From: Mixia osmundae IAM 14324
Lineage: Eukaryota; Basidiomycota; Mixiomycetes; Mixiales; Mixiaceae
DNA length: 64,000 bases
Direction of reading: 5' to 3'
NCBI RefSeq assembly: GCF_000708205.1
Contig: NW_014575557.1
Location: forward strand, 302,687 to 366,686
Positions within the stretch are counted from its first letter, which is position 1, and the number at the start of each line of letters is the position of its first letter. This document shows positions 10,487 through 22,500 of this stretch, one piece after another. The notes beneath the pieces are model-generated. The model was given only the letters and a program-made list of their open reading frames with translations. It did no database searches and was not told the DNA's origin. The position numbers were made by a program, and so were the translations under genes.

Positions 10487-12776
10487 ATGGGCGTCGTTGC
10501 TAGCTGTTGCGGCTGCGGAGGCGAGTCGATCAAGCGCTTTCGACTGTGTCTCAGCTGATGCTGATGCGAGCCTCGCAGGTGGAGGCAGAGGAGCAGGATA
10601 CGAGCCGTTGCTGCTCGAGAACGAGAGGGAAGCCGTCGCCGATTTGCTCCAATACTTAGAAAGTGCGTCGTCGGCTCATCATCCTCGCTCGTGCTCAGTC
10701 TGACCCACTGCGCTGCGCTTCAGATCGAGCAGAGACGAACTTCTTCACCGGTGATCCTCTCAGATCTCTGGCAACGCTCTCCTTCTCCGAAAATGTGGAC
10801 CTCCAACGAAGTGCCGCCTTGGCTTTCGCAGAGATCACAGAGAAGTGAGAGCTCATTGCACACGTCTTCGCAGCGTTTGGCTCACGATTGACGCTGGCAG
10901 GGATGTACGAGAGGTGTCGAGAGATACGCTCGAGCCTATCATGTTCCTGCTCCAGTCGCACGATGTCGAAGTCCAACGAGCCGCGAGCGCTGCCCTTGGC
11001 AATCTCGCAGTCAACAGTGCGTCTTCCATATCTGAACCTACCTGTGTACAGACTGATCGACCGTACAGCTGACAACAAGATCCTCATCGTCAAGCTGGGC
11101 GGCTTGGAGCCGCTGATCCGTCAAATGCTCAGCCCGAACGTCGAGGTCCAATGCAACGCTGTCGGCTGCATCACCAATCTCGCTACTCATGGTATGGATC
11201 TTCTTCGCAAGGGATCGCACGGCTTGCTAAACAGATCCATGACAGACGAGAACAAGACAAAGATTGCAAAGAGCGGCGCCCTTGTGCCTCTTACGCGCCT
11301 CGCCCGAAGCAAAGACATGCGTGTTCAGCGCAATGCCACTGGTGCACTCCTCAACATGACCCACAGCGGTATGACTATTGGGGGTTTGCCCTCTGCTTAG
11401 AGCTCACAGCCTTGTCTTGGACAGATGAGAACCGACAGCAACTGGTCAATGCGGGCGCCATCCCTGTCCTCGTCTCACTGCTGTCTAGCCCCGATACGGA
11501 CGTTCAGTACTACTGCACGACTGCGCTTAGCAACATCGCCGTGGACGGCGTCAATCGACGCAAGCTCGCCCAGTCTGAACCCAAACTCGTTCACAACCTG
11601 ATCGGACTCATGGACTCACCGAGCCTCAAAGTCCAATGCCAAGCCGCTCTCGCGCTCAGGAATCTGGCTAGTGACGGTACGTATTAGCAGACATCAGCGC
11701 AAGCGCTGTGACTGACGTCTGACTGCATAACAGAGAAGTACCAGATCGACATTGTCAAGAATCGCGGTCTAGATGCGCTTCTGAGACTCCTCAATTCGTC
11801 TTTCCTACCGCTCATTCTATCGGCAGCAGCCTGCGTCCGCAACGTGTCTATCCATCCTGCCAACGAGTCGCCCATCATCGAAGCTGGCTTCCTCCATCCA
11901 CTCATCCACTTACTCGCATACGATGAGAATGAGGAGATCGCTTCTCACGCTATCTCCACGCTACGCAATCTGGCGGCGAGCAGTGAGAAGAACAAGCTCG
12001 CAATCGTCGAAGCAGGAGCTGTGGAACGAATCAAGGAGCTCGTTCTCAATGTTCCGCTGAGCGTTCAGAGCGAAATGACCGCTTGCGCTGCCGTTCTCGG
12101 TCTCAGCGGCAAGTCGTACACCGCTGTCAGAGAGCCTTGTGGCATGCTGACAGAAGATGTTCTTCTGCAGATGATATCAAGGGTCAATTGCTGGACATGG
12201 GCATCTGCGAAGTTCTGATACCGCTCACGGCTTCGCCCAGCGTGGAAGTGCAAGGCAACAGCGCAGCAGCTATCGGCAATCTGTCATCAAAAGGTATAGG
12301 GCCTTCAATCTATCGAGCACTGTGTGTCCTGATGCAGTACATGCAGCGGATGACTATGCTGCTTTTAATGCTGTCTGGACCGAACCAGAAGGTGGTCTGC
12401 ACGGCTATCTCGTCCGATTCCTCGACAGCCGAGATACGACTTTCCAACACATTGCAGTGTGGACCGTCGTCCAGCTCCTCGAATCAGGAGGTACCACATC
12501 TTGTGCTCCGCGCAGAGCGTTTGCTGACTGTCATGCTGCGCTGCAGATGCCACACTCGAGCATTCCATCAAATCTTCATCTCAACTCATGGCGCTCATCC
12601 AAGGTCTTTCCACATCAGCATCAGCAGCACCTTCATCCGCCGGCGGCGAGCCCAAGCCTTCCGATTCTGTCTCTCAGACGGGCGGAAGTGGCGACGAGGA
12701 CGAAGAGGGAGGCGAGGGAGAGATTGCTGCTCTGGCGAGAAGGATCATCGATCTGCTCGATTCGCCTCAGGCTTGA
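10487..12776 (+). CDS. VAC8: Armadillo-repeat vacuolar protein Vac8
   Basis: Eleven exons total 1752 nt, or 583 aa, close to yeast Vac8. The N-terminus [10 protein letters not shown] carries the Gly2 myristoylation and Cys palmitoylation signature that anchors Vac8 to the vacuole membrane. It is followed by [20 protein letters not shown] and a series of armadillo repeats (for example [56 protein letters not shown]). Vac8 acts in vacuole inheritance and fusion, the nucleus-vacuole junction and the Cvt pathway by binding Vac17, Nvj1 and Atg13. Many introns interrupt at the same codon phase (x|xx) near repeat ends. Intron 1 (10548-10578) appears to be only 31 nt. Intron 8 (12109-12170) has a GC donor (AGC G|GCAAGT), and splicing it restores [13 protein letters not shown]. 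The C-terminal tail is Ser/Ala and acidic. Confidence 0.95.
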
Positions 12777-13005
12777 TCCAAGCGCTTCTCTCCTTCTCTA
12801 CGCCCCTCCCCCGAGACAGCCCCGTGACATCAGTTCTTACACTATTGTACTACATCTGAAAAAAGTGTCTCACCCTCCTTTGCCTTTGAGGCCAAGTCAG
12901 CCTGCCAGTGGAGCTGTGTGCAGTAAAGCTAAAGGCAAGGCAAACGACGCGACTTTTCTTGGTCTCCTCGTCTCTGCCTTCGAGCTTCACGAGCCTCTGC
13001 CCAAG

Positions 13006-14022
13006 ATGAGGCAGAAGAGGAACAAAGCCAATCGCAAAGTCATGGCGCTGTATGCCTCTTCTTTTGGGTTCAGGTGGATCACGAACTTTCAACTCGTCTG
13101 TCCGAGCTGAAGACATCTGTGATCCGCAGGGAACCCTACCAAGTTTTAGGTCCGTCCCACGCCTGTGCAGCCAGCTAGCGACCGCTGAAAGGCTGTGGAT
13201 GGACAGTGGACAGCGATTTTTGTATTGCGCTCGCTGCGCAGAAAGACGATGCCGTCGCTCGGTTCGAAGCAGTCGTCCAAGGAAACGTCAAGCCAAGTAC
13301 GAGCGTCTTTCTGTGCGCTAGTGGTAGCACTCAATTTGAGCGCGGTTCACAGTGATGACCCAGTGCTGCATACAACATCTGTACGACTTGGGGCCGAAAG
13401 ATCAGCCTGCTGTTGAGCTGGCACGTACTTTTGAGCGACGCAAGTGCAACCACTGGGAGAAGAAAGCAAAGTCTACAGAGTGCATCTCAGGTATCGTTGG
13501 TAGGCCTCATCGGTGCATCGACAAAGCATCTATGTGCTGATCGGTGCTCGACCAGGCGACGACAATCGGTACCGATACATTGTGGCGACCAATTCTGCCA
13601 AATTGAGAGCAAAGATGAGATTGGTTCCTGGCACACCGCTCATCTTTATGAATCGATCTGTCATGGTACTCGAGTCGCCCAGTGATCAGACCATGCGAGC
13701 AAGAGCAGCCAGAGAGCAGGAGAAACTCTATGCGCCTCTTGCCGAACTTCACTCAAACGCCCACGAAGAGGAAGCAAAAGAGGTCGGAGAGAAAGAGAGT
13801 GGGACGAATGTGGATGGGCAAGTGAAAGCTACACGGTCGACTGCCGCTATCGGACGCAATACGGTAGAGCAAAAGATGGAGAAGAGGAAGAAGAAAGGAC
13901 CCAAGGGGCCGAACCCACTCAGCGTGAAGAAGAAGAAACCGGCTGCCGCTGCTGCTGCTCAGAAAGCGAGGTCTAGCAGTCAGAAGAGAGCAACACCCGC
14001 TGTCAGACAAGCGCCTGCATGA
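13006..14022 (+). CDS. UTP23: rRNA-processing protein Utp23 (PIN-like)
   Basis: Five exons (13006-13073, 13130-13149, 13207-13296, 13353-13499, 13556-14022) sum to 792 nt, or 263 aa. The start [13 protein letters not shown] is typical of the Fcf1/Utp23 group. It is followed by the PIN-domain elements [32 protein letters not shown] and FERRKCNH, then [13 protein letters not shown] and [13 protein letters not shown]. Utp23 is a small-subunit processome component needed for early 18S rRNA cleavages and snR30 release in the nucleolus. The C-terminal 90 residues are Lys/Ala-rich, as expected for a nucleolar protein. The second exon is only 20 nt. The gene is convergent with the SPOUT methyltransferase, the stop codons being 36 bp apart. 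Confidence 0.93.
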
Positions 14023-14058
14023 TTGTCTGCATTGACAAGCCTCGCCAGCATTTGACGA

Positions 14059-15597
14059 TCAGATACTGTCGAGATACGGCGCGAGGGTTGCCAGAGCGAT
14101 TGGCAAGGCTTCCTGCTTTCCGCTGTCAGCCTGGTCGTATACAGAGACTGGGGACGAACTTCCGAACGGATTGTTCGACTGCCTTGGTGCGGACAGAGGT
14201 TGATCCAGTGGTCAAAGAGATCGAGCGCAGTCTCTGCTGTCAAGCCAGTATCCTCATCCGCCCCGATCGTGAGCTCTAGACCAGCAAGACCGCCCAGGAC
14301 GATCAAGACGTGTCTGACACCACATTAAACCAGCGCTCAGAAGCGGGTATCAACAGCCAAGTCAAGGCGTACTTTGGATGAGGAGGAAAGCTGTCGAGAG
14401 CGGATTGGAGTGGTTGGCCTCGTTCGGATGTACCGATGACGAGATCGTATTCTTCGTTCGGCTGACCGTGTGCGGGATCGAGAAAGATGCGAGAGATCTG
14501 TGAGACGTGTCTGACTCTGTAGCCCCAGCTTATGCCCAGTAGCTCTCTCGGTAGCAGAGGCGAGACGAGCGACCCTGTTCTCGTTGGTCAGAGAGGGGCA
14601 TGTAGCGATGGAGAGGCAGTAGATGTACATTCTGCATTGGTGTAATGAGCAGTGACACGAGTGCCTCGTTCGGGCAGGGCAGACGACTTTGTTCTGGCGC
14701 GAACAGGGTCGCGCAGACCAATATCTATCTGAACAGAGCGACCATCGTCATCGTGGGAGAGTACGACGGCTTCTCTGAAGGGTGACGGGTCGTCTCGTCT
14801 GAGATGGTGCGGCATATCGAGGGGTGGCAATATACCGGCTTGCCTCAATGCGGAATGCATGGGTATCAGTGCTTTCCTCAGGTACCTTGTGTATTTACAC
14901 TCAGCACGGCATGACGAGATGGAGACAGAGACAGACTGGGGTGTTTCCAGATAGGTGAGGATCTTGACGAGCATCTCGTCTGCTTGAGCAGTAGACTGAC
15001 TCTCCTCCTCTGCCGTCTGCCTGTACTTCCCCCTCATCCTCTTTTGCTCGTGTCCATTCTCGGACGATGGAGAGAAAGTAGGCTCATGGAAGACGATGAT
15101 CTCGTCCACATTGAAGATAGCACACGATCTTGCAATCTACTCGCCCATCTTCAAGCTCAGCCTTTTACAGTCCTACTCTAGATTGCAAGAGGGGCAATGA
15201 CCTGGCCTGCAAGGATGGTGCGTAGTTCGGGCGTTTGGGCGTTGAGGAGGATGGAGCCGGGCAGGGCAATGCTGAGTGTAAAGTTCCTTGATCTCTCGCG
15301 AGCACGAGCACGAGCAGACGGTTTGTGGGGCTTGTAAGTCTCCTGGAAGACTCTGTTGCTCGCAGAAGCAGCCTCATTCGGAGCTGTATCAATCGGCTGA
15401 TGCACTTGAGCGGGAGGCAGAGGTGAGGACGGGCCCGCTTGAGGATTGGGAGAGCCGGTCGTCGCTTGACCTATCACGCTCGATTTGCTGTGTTTCTGTG
15501 AACGCGGATGGCAATGGACATCTGAGAACGGTAGGGTGAAGTGCAGTGCGCTGACCCTCTTGCGTGGTCGTCTGGTCTTCAGAGGCTGCTCGGCCAT
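14059..15597 (-). CDS. SPOUT1/C9orf114-type putative RNA methyltransferase
   Basis: Six exons (15202-15597, 14937-15136, 14629-14885, 14373-14574, 14160-14313, 14059-14112) sum to 1263 nt, or 420 aa. A basic, Pro/Ser-rich N-terminus of about 105 residues precedes FTLSIALPGSILLNAQTPEL, IFNVDEIIVFHEP and ETPQYLRKALIPMHSALRQA. Further motifs are LPPLDMPHHLR, YDLVIGTSERGQPL and the knot-forming KHVLIVLGGLAGLELTI, with NLCPHQGSRTIRSEEAL near the end. These are the landmarks of the DUF171/SPOUT1 family, AdoMet-dependent trefoil-knot methyltransferases. In animals SPOUT1 also has a centromere-linked name; the exact RNA target in fungi is not established. The 51-nt intron 14886-14936 is in frame and could be missed. 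It was recognised because removing it gives the conserved TPQYLRK. Confidence 0.88.
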
Positions 15598-15711
15598 GGC
15601 TCGGTTCACCCTCGTCCGCGTTTGTGTGTGGCTCAAATTGACGCGACTGGAGCAGTCTGGGTGACCTGGCAAGCTCAATGGATACAACAAGACGTGGTCT
15701 ACAGGGGATCA

Positions 15712-16216
15712 TCATACTCCCGATACTGCTGACGATGGGGTCTCTGTCTCTCTCGATGGTGACGCAATGTCTGTTCGCATGCCGCCAATGTTGAACTGAC
15801 CAGGTTTGGCTGCAAAGACTGCATCAGCTCTTTCCTCATCTGTGCACTCATCAGACTCACTCAGACCAGACTGCATACACGAGTAGGGTCAGCTCTGTGC
15901 CGAGTATGGCCGTGAGCTTGGGACGTACGAGCAGGAGCAGCTTTGCAACGGTCTTTGAAGGTTGTGCGCCCACAGAGATCCACCAGCTTGCTCGCTGAGC
16001 GTTCAACTCGAGCTTCTTCTCCCACACGCCGTCTTCTGCTTTCCTCCGATCGAGTAGTGAAGTGGGGCGGGGGTAGGTGAGTACGGGTAGGGGATCATAA
16101 GTGCCAATCTGTTCGATCGGCTGAGCGTTCCTCGCTTTGCGTGCCTGGATGGCGACGATGCTGTACGTCGGCTTGCCCCGAACGCCGTGCCTGGCCAAGC
16201 GTAACCTGATGACCAT
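15712..16216 (-). CDS. MRPS16: Mitochondrial small-subunit ribosomal protein bS16m
   Basis: Two exons (15929-16216 and 15712-15870; intron with GTACGT donor) give 148 aa. The start MVIRLRLARHGVRGKPTYSI is the classic S16 N-terminus, followed by IEQIGTYDPLP and a Lys/Leu helix. Exon 2 supplies an acidic and Ser/Thr-rich tail longer than in bacteria, as is usual in fungal mitochondrial S16. The role is structural in the mitoribosomal small subunit. It is divergent from VPS27 with 158 bp between start codons, so a shared promoter is likely. The exact C-terminus depends on there being no further intron in the tail. Confidence 0.85.
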
Positions 16217-16374
16217 CTCTTGCGCTGCTACGCTTGCTCTGTCGCAGTGGTGAGTGAGCGAGAGGTGATGGCGCTGACGGTGACGCTGACGTTGATCGTC
16301 GCCCGTGACGCGCTCAGGAGGAGCTCGGCGTCAGCTGCCTGTCGGACGGCTCGAGCTTGGGACGGGGGCCAAGG

Positions 16375-18774
16375 ATGGCATGGCTCTTTGCATCGACGAG
16401 CAAAGGCTCACCCACGTTTGACGAGCTACTAGGTCAGCATCTGCGTGCCATAGGCATCCTGCTCAGACCTGATCCAACGCATGCTGTGACAGACAAGTGC
16501 ACCTCTGACACCCTCCCCACGCCGTCGACGAACACAGACAGCATCATTCCCGATCCAGACGCACTCGTCCTCTCCGATCTCATCAGGTCTGCGCAAGTCA
16601 CTCCGCCCATCGCCGTCAAGGGCTTCAAACGCCGCCTAGCTCATCACAACCCAAAGCTCGTTCCCTCCCTCGTTCCCGTCCTCGCACAGTCAGACTGACG
16701 GAAAGGTGCAGTGTGCAACTCTACACGTTGCTCACGCTGGACATATGTATCAAGAACGGTGGCGATGCCTTCCTGAGGGAAGTCTCCGGTGCGAGCTCGT
16801 CCAACGCTTCAGGCTCGAAAGACCTCGTGGACGATCTCGCCGAACTCGCTCACTCGGTACGCCATTCGCTGCTACTTGTGCTTGATAAGAGCATTCTTGA
16901 CATGGACTCACAGGCACACGATAGCAATGTCAGGTCGACCGTATTGCGATTGGTCCAAAATTGGGCGACCGCTTTCCAGTCCAAACCCGCGCTGGCCTAC
17001 TCGAAGCTCTCACTCGTCTACACGCGTCTCAGGCAATCGGGCGAGTTGGCAGCATGTCTTGCCGACAAGGAGCTGATACCCGTCCCAGCAGGCTTACCGT
17101 TCCCCAAGATTGATCCATCTGCCACGGCTGCCATGATCGACAGTATGGCCGTACGCGTCTTTTCTGTCATCATCACTCCCTCTTGCTCAGTTTGGAGCTG
17201 TGCAGGCACCGGAGTGGGCAGATGCGACGCTCTGCTCGAGATGCAGAGACGCCTTCTCGATCACGAACCGCAAACATCACTGCAGGAATTGCGGTCAGAT
17301 CTTCGACCAAAAGTGTTCTTCCAAGACTTTGCCCTTGCCCCAGTATGGCATCACCGAGGAAGTGAGAGTATGCGATGGATGTCATAAGAAATTGACTGCT
17401 CCTGCTGGCTCGACACGAAGGTGAGCTCTGTCCGGCGATGCATGTAGCGTCTTGCTCACTGCCAAGAACAAACTCAACAGAGCGTCATCTGCCAGCCTCT
17501 CATCGAGCAGAGCGGACAACAATGCCGATCTGAGGAGAGCGTCCTCTGCTCACGTCTCCTCTCGGAAATCGCGCGAAGATGCAGAGTTGCAGCTCGCTCT
17601 ACGACTCTCTCTTGCAGAAGCCAACCCGGGTACTTCAAAGGGAGACGAGACGCCGAGGGCGAGCGTGCGTACCGCTGCACAAGCTGCAAAGGACATGGAA
17701 GCCGAAGACCCGGATCTTGCCGCTGCTATTGCTGCATCTCTGCGCGATCTGCCGCCTTCTGCTCCTGCTCCCTCCCAGCCGGCTCATACTCATCAGGGCT
17801 ACTCGGTCAGACCGAGCGTACCTACTTTGCCGTCTGTCGAACTCGAGACGGCTCAGCTCAATGATCTGCTGACGTTCTCCAATGCGGTCGAGCAAGCTCA
17901 GAGGACAAGGCAACCACCTCAGACTCTGCTGCCCCAGGCAGAAAGGTCTCGGCAATCCGGCCGAGTGCTCATCGGTCATCTCGACAGTGCCGATCGTAGG
18001 ATAGGTGCCACTCGCTTCTTCTGCGCGATGAAACAATGCTGAGCAGGAAGTGCAGGCTATCTGAATGAGATGAACGCAAAGCTTGTGCAGGCCATCAGGC
18101 TCTACGATCATCAGCTCGAACAACGGCTCTCGAGTAACAAGACGAACGGCTATGTACCCAGTGCGTTCGGCCCATCTACGATGTGCTCCCCCGCTCATCA
18201 TGAACATCGCACTCGCACAGATGATGGTTACAGACAGTCCGCGACGGCGTACTACAGCAGTGCACCGCCCGCTTCGGAGCCTCCACGGCAGTATGCGTCT
18301 CCACCGCCTACCCGGCCGACGCAAGAGAGCTACGGCTACGATCCCCAACATTACGCTCAGTACTCACAAGAACCGCCCCAGCAGCCGCTTTCACAGCCTA
18401 CTGCACCTGTGCAACAGATCTCTGCACAGAATGGGTACGCTCATGCGCAACCGGATATGACACCTAGTGCTCCTTCTGCACCTTACGCCCCCACGACGCC
18501 GCATTCCTACTCTGACGCCCTGCCGAATCAGCAGACGATTGCATCATCTCCTCGAAACATGCCCGATCAGAAAGACCACCAACATCACGCTCAGCAACAG
18601 CAGCAACAGAGGTATGCATCCCGACAAACGAGCTACCATGCTCCTCCTCCTCCTCAGGCAGTATTCGATCTACCGAGCGTACCGCCGACTACGATGATGC
18701 CCTCTGCACCCACAACGCAATTCGAAGACCATGCGAGGGAACAGCCTCAGGAAGCTTTGCTCATCGATCTGTAG
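16375..18774 (+). CDS. VPS27: ESCRT-0 subunit Vps27 (VHS-FYVE-UIM)
   Basis: Seven exons sum to 2061 nt, or 686 aa. An N-terminal VHS domain ([19 protein letters not shown], then LVQNWATAF) is followed by a FYVE zinc finger with [31 protein letters not shown] and RVCDGCH, which binds PI3P. Then come two UIM-like helices ([16 protein letters not shown] and [14 protein letters not shown]), a GAT-like helical segment ([17 protein letters not shown]) and a long Pro/Gln/Ser tail. The last residues, ALLIDL, match a clathrin-box motif. Vps27 sorts ubiquitinated cargo at endosomes with Hse1. The intron at 16656-16711 has a GC donor (AA|GCTCGT); no GT donor in range gives the right phase for NVQLYT. 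The intron at 16857-16913 is 57 nt and in frame. Confidence 0.95.
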
Positions 18775-18930
18775 AAATTTGACGGAAACGCTACGTGTTG
18801 TTTGTGTCTGTGCAGAGTCTCCTACGCGCGACCTCTCCTGCTCGGACGGGCGGGATGCCACTGAGATCGCGTTGCAAGAGCTTCAGCGTTGCTGCTATAT
18901 AACCTAGTGTGACTGAGCCAGTAAGCACAG

Positions 18931-19231
18931 ATGCGCTTCTTGTTCACTGTCGCTGTTGGCTTGTGTCTTGCCGCCACGGCTTTGGCCGCCGCTGTCGATA
19001 CGAGCGTGAGTCGTGATCATATTGCTTTATTCACGGCTGACGCGATAGTAGAACGAGACGAATGACATTCTAGCGGCAAGTGCTACTGATTCAGATGCCG
19101 CTGGGTTCGTTGGTACGAGAGACCGGACGCTGAAGGAGCAGAAGGCGAAGAAACACAAGCACGAGAAGTCAAAGTGGAAGAAAGAAGACAGTGATGATCG
19201 CACGAGGGTCATACAGCGCGTGCCGCTGTGA
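18931..19231 (+). CDS. Small secreted Lys-rich protein
   Basis: Two exons (18931-19005, 19052-19231; intron 46 nt) give 84 aa. MRFLFTVAVGLCLAATALAA is a textbook signal peptide with cleavage after Ala-Leu-Ala. The mature part, about 63 aa, is acidic/Thr-Asn first and then very basic (KEQKAKKHKHEKSKWKKED), with no cysteine. It could be a cell-wall or extracellular peptide or a candidate effector; I recognise no family. An antisense ORF covers the same place but has no support. Confidence 0.6.
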
Positions 19232-19595
19232 CAGGCCGTCTCGTCGAGTGCAGGTGGAATCTTTGATAACAAGGCATTGGGATGTGAATGTACCGTGAGA
19301 GATTTGACGAGGAGGCGTTCCAGTTGAAGCTGATTTGCGCGCGAGGCAAAGCGGCCGAGGAGGATCTCTGGCGTGCGTTTATATTTCGACTGACAAGACC
19401 GATTGACATCCTTAATAAAGTCTCTGTCAACCGCAAACCGGACGACCGTTGGCGGGTGTCGACCCTCTGTCGCTGACCTTGACGGTCTCACCGAGGCAAC
19501 GAGCATCACACCGGCTCGGCCTCGTATACACGCACTAGGCAGGTCACTCCAGCCTACTACAAGACTGCCGACGCGCGTCTGGGAGTACTTGTACG
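19232..19595. other. Intergenic region upstream of the SWI/SNF ATPase
   Basis: 364 bp. Open frames on the minus strand here have no signal peptide, domain or splice logic. Treated as the promoter/5'UTR of the downstream gene. Confidence 0.3.
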
Positions 19596-22500
19596 ATGGT
19601 CGAAGGACCATTGAACGGCTTGGCGGCCGTCAATGGCGCGGAGGTACGTTGGACTACTGCACCTCATCCGCCCTGAACTCCGAAGGGCTCATACTGGCCT
19701 CGTGCCTGGATGGCAGACTGCCTCGTCGAGCTCACAACAGCCTGGGCATGGTAATGTGCAAGGACAGATGGCTCAGGGCAGTAGCAATGGCGTCGGTACT
19801 TCTGCTTCCAATTCGCCTGATGGCGCGCAACCTCCCCTCATCAATACACAAGCTCAAGCCAAATTCCAGAATATGATCTCAGTACGTCTTTCCTATCGCC
19901 CAGCGTCGCTCTTTGACGCTGACTGGATGTGTCAAAACGCACAGAGGATCCAGTATTTGCGTTCGCAGGGCGCACAAGAGGGGGAGCACCCAGAGTTGAC
20001 ACGACTGATCGAAGTCTTGCGGAGTATGGGCATCGCACGCGCCGCGAGCAGACAGAATCAAGCAGACGCTGCTGCAGCACAAGCACAGGCTCAGGCTTCT
20101 CGAATGAATGCTGCCCCGGCGAGCAATGGTATGGCAACAGAGGAAGCACCCAAATCGAATGGTCTTGCCGCTTCTGCGCCTGCTGGTCTGACTGCACCGG
20201 CCAGTCCGCCACTGGTTCAATTCACACCAGCGCAATACGCCTCACTCAAATGTCAGATCTATGCCTTCAAATGTATCTCAAAGGGCGTCCAGATTCCTGC
20301 CGCATTGCAAGAAGCCGTCAACAGTCCAACGAAAGCACTCGATTTCGTCCAGTCGAGTGCTTTCCCTGCAAATGTACCCGGCAGCACCCAGACGCCATCG
20401 ACTAGCAAGCCTGTCGAGACTGCACAAGCCAGCGGCGCCCCTGCTCCGCCGGCTGCCGAAGCCAAGGCGAGCCCCAAGAGCGAAAAGTCGCCTGAGGAGG
20501 AAGCTATCATCGCCAGGCTGGCCGAGATTGCTGCAGAGGACGCCCAAGACGAGCTCGATATGGCAGCAGAGTACGCAAGCGAAATCTATCCCTACAATTC
20601 CTTTGTCCTGCCTCTTGTCTCTCTGCGCGATGGCACTCAGCAAGAAGCCCGCAGCGCGCCGCCTCGTCTGCCTACTCATCCTCGGCTAAGGACACTACCG
20701 GCAATGCTCGTACCCACCCTCATGCCCGAAGGTCTTGACCCGCAGACGCTCTTTGAGGAAAGAGAACGATATATTCAGACGATGATCCAGATGCGCATGA
20801 GAGAGCTGCAAGAGCTCCCTTTGGCTCTGCCGGACGGCGCATCTGCCTTGGGTGGGTTGGATGCTATGCCCAGCGCTCGTCTCAAGGCAATCATCGAGCT
20901 CAAAGCTTTGCAATTACTCAATAAGCAGAAGGCATTACGAGAAGATGTCGTCTTGGGCGCCAACAGGGCCACAGCTCTCTCGCTCGTCAACGATCGAACT
21001 GCTCTCAGGCGTCACAAGCGATACACGATTCGGGATGCTCGTGCGACCGAATCGCTAGAGCGCAAGCAGAAGCTCGATAGAGAGCAGCGTGCAAAGAAGA
21101 AACATCTCGATCAGCTCGATGTGGTCATCAAGCACGGTCAGGCACTCGATTATGCCCATCGTGTGCAGGCTGTCAATGCTCAGAAGATCGGCAAAGCCGT
21201 TCTGCGTTTGCACAGCGAAGCCGAGAAGGAAGATCAGAAGCGCGTTGAACGGGTCAGCAAAGAACGTCTGAAGGCTCTGCGCAATGACGACGAAGAGGCC
21301 TACCTCAAACTCATCGACACTGCAAAGGACACACGTATCACCCACTTGATCAAGCAGACTGACACCTACCTCGATTCGCTCGCTCAGGCAGTCGTTGCTC
21401 AGCAAAATGACGCGATACATTCAGACTCGCTCAATGCTGCCATGATCAGACCGGAAGATGCAGCAGTAGACCAGGGCGGGCAGCCCGAGACGGTCAACGA
21501 AGCCGCCTTCGGAGCTGCGCCCGTCTTCACGGAGGAAGAGACCGCTACAGAGACGACAAAGAAAGTCGACTACTACAATGTTGCCCATAAGATCAAGGAG
21601 ACCGTGTCTGAACAACCTCATATTCTCATCGGCGGACAACTCAAAGACTATCAAATCAAGGGCTTACAATGGATGATCAGTCTGTACAACAACAGACTCA
21701 ATGGCATTCTCGCAGACGAAATGGTGCGCTCTTTCTGCCCGCTCAGATCACTGCTGATCTCGCATGCAGGGTCTCGGCAAGACGATTCAGACTATCTCAT
21801 TGATTACGTACCTGATCGAGCGAAAGAAGCAAAATGGTCCTTTCTTGATCATCGTGCCGCTATCGACCGTGCCCAATTGGGTGCTCGAATTCGACCGGTG
21901 GGCGCCAAGTGTATCTGTCGTCACTTACAAAGGCTCTCCGAACGCGCGCAAGGAGCAAGCCAACAAGATCCGATCGAATGACTTCCAGGTCCTCCTGACA
22001 ACTTTCGAATATATCATCAAGGACCGTCCGCTGCTCAGTAAGATCAAATGGGTACACATGATCATCGACGAAGGCCATCGCATGAAGAACGCCAACAGCA
22101 AGCTTTCGACGACCCTGTCGGGCTTCTACAGCTCACGATACCGCTTGATTTTGACGGGCACGCCGCTGCAAAATAACTTGCCGGAACTCTGGGCACTGCT
22201 CAACTTCGTGCTGCCCAAGATCTTTAACTCTGTCAAATCTTTCGATGAATGGTTCAATGCGCCCTTCGCGAACACCGGCGGAGGTGATCGTATCGATCTG
22301 AACGAAGAAGAATCTATGCTCGTCATCCGTCGTCTACACAAAGTCTTGCGACCCTTCCTGCTGCGTCGATTAAAGAAAGATGTCGAATCGGAGCTTCCGG
22401 ATAAGGTCGAGCGTCTAGTGCGATGCAAGATGAGCGCGCTGCAATCTAAGCTCTACAAGCAACTTCGCGAGCATGGCGGTTTGCTCAGCGAGCTCAAAGA

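Noticed and set aside
14886-14936. Reading the SPOUT gene straight through this stretch (it is open in frame)
   Set aside because: The 51-nt stretch has intron ends and interrupts the conserved TPQYLRK segment, so it is taken as an in-frame intron.
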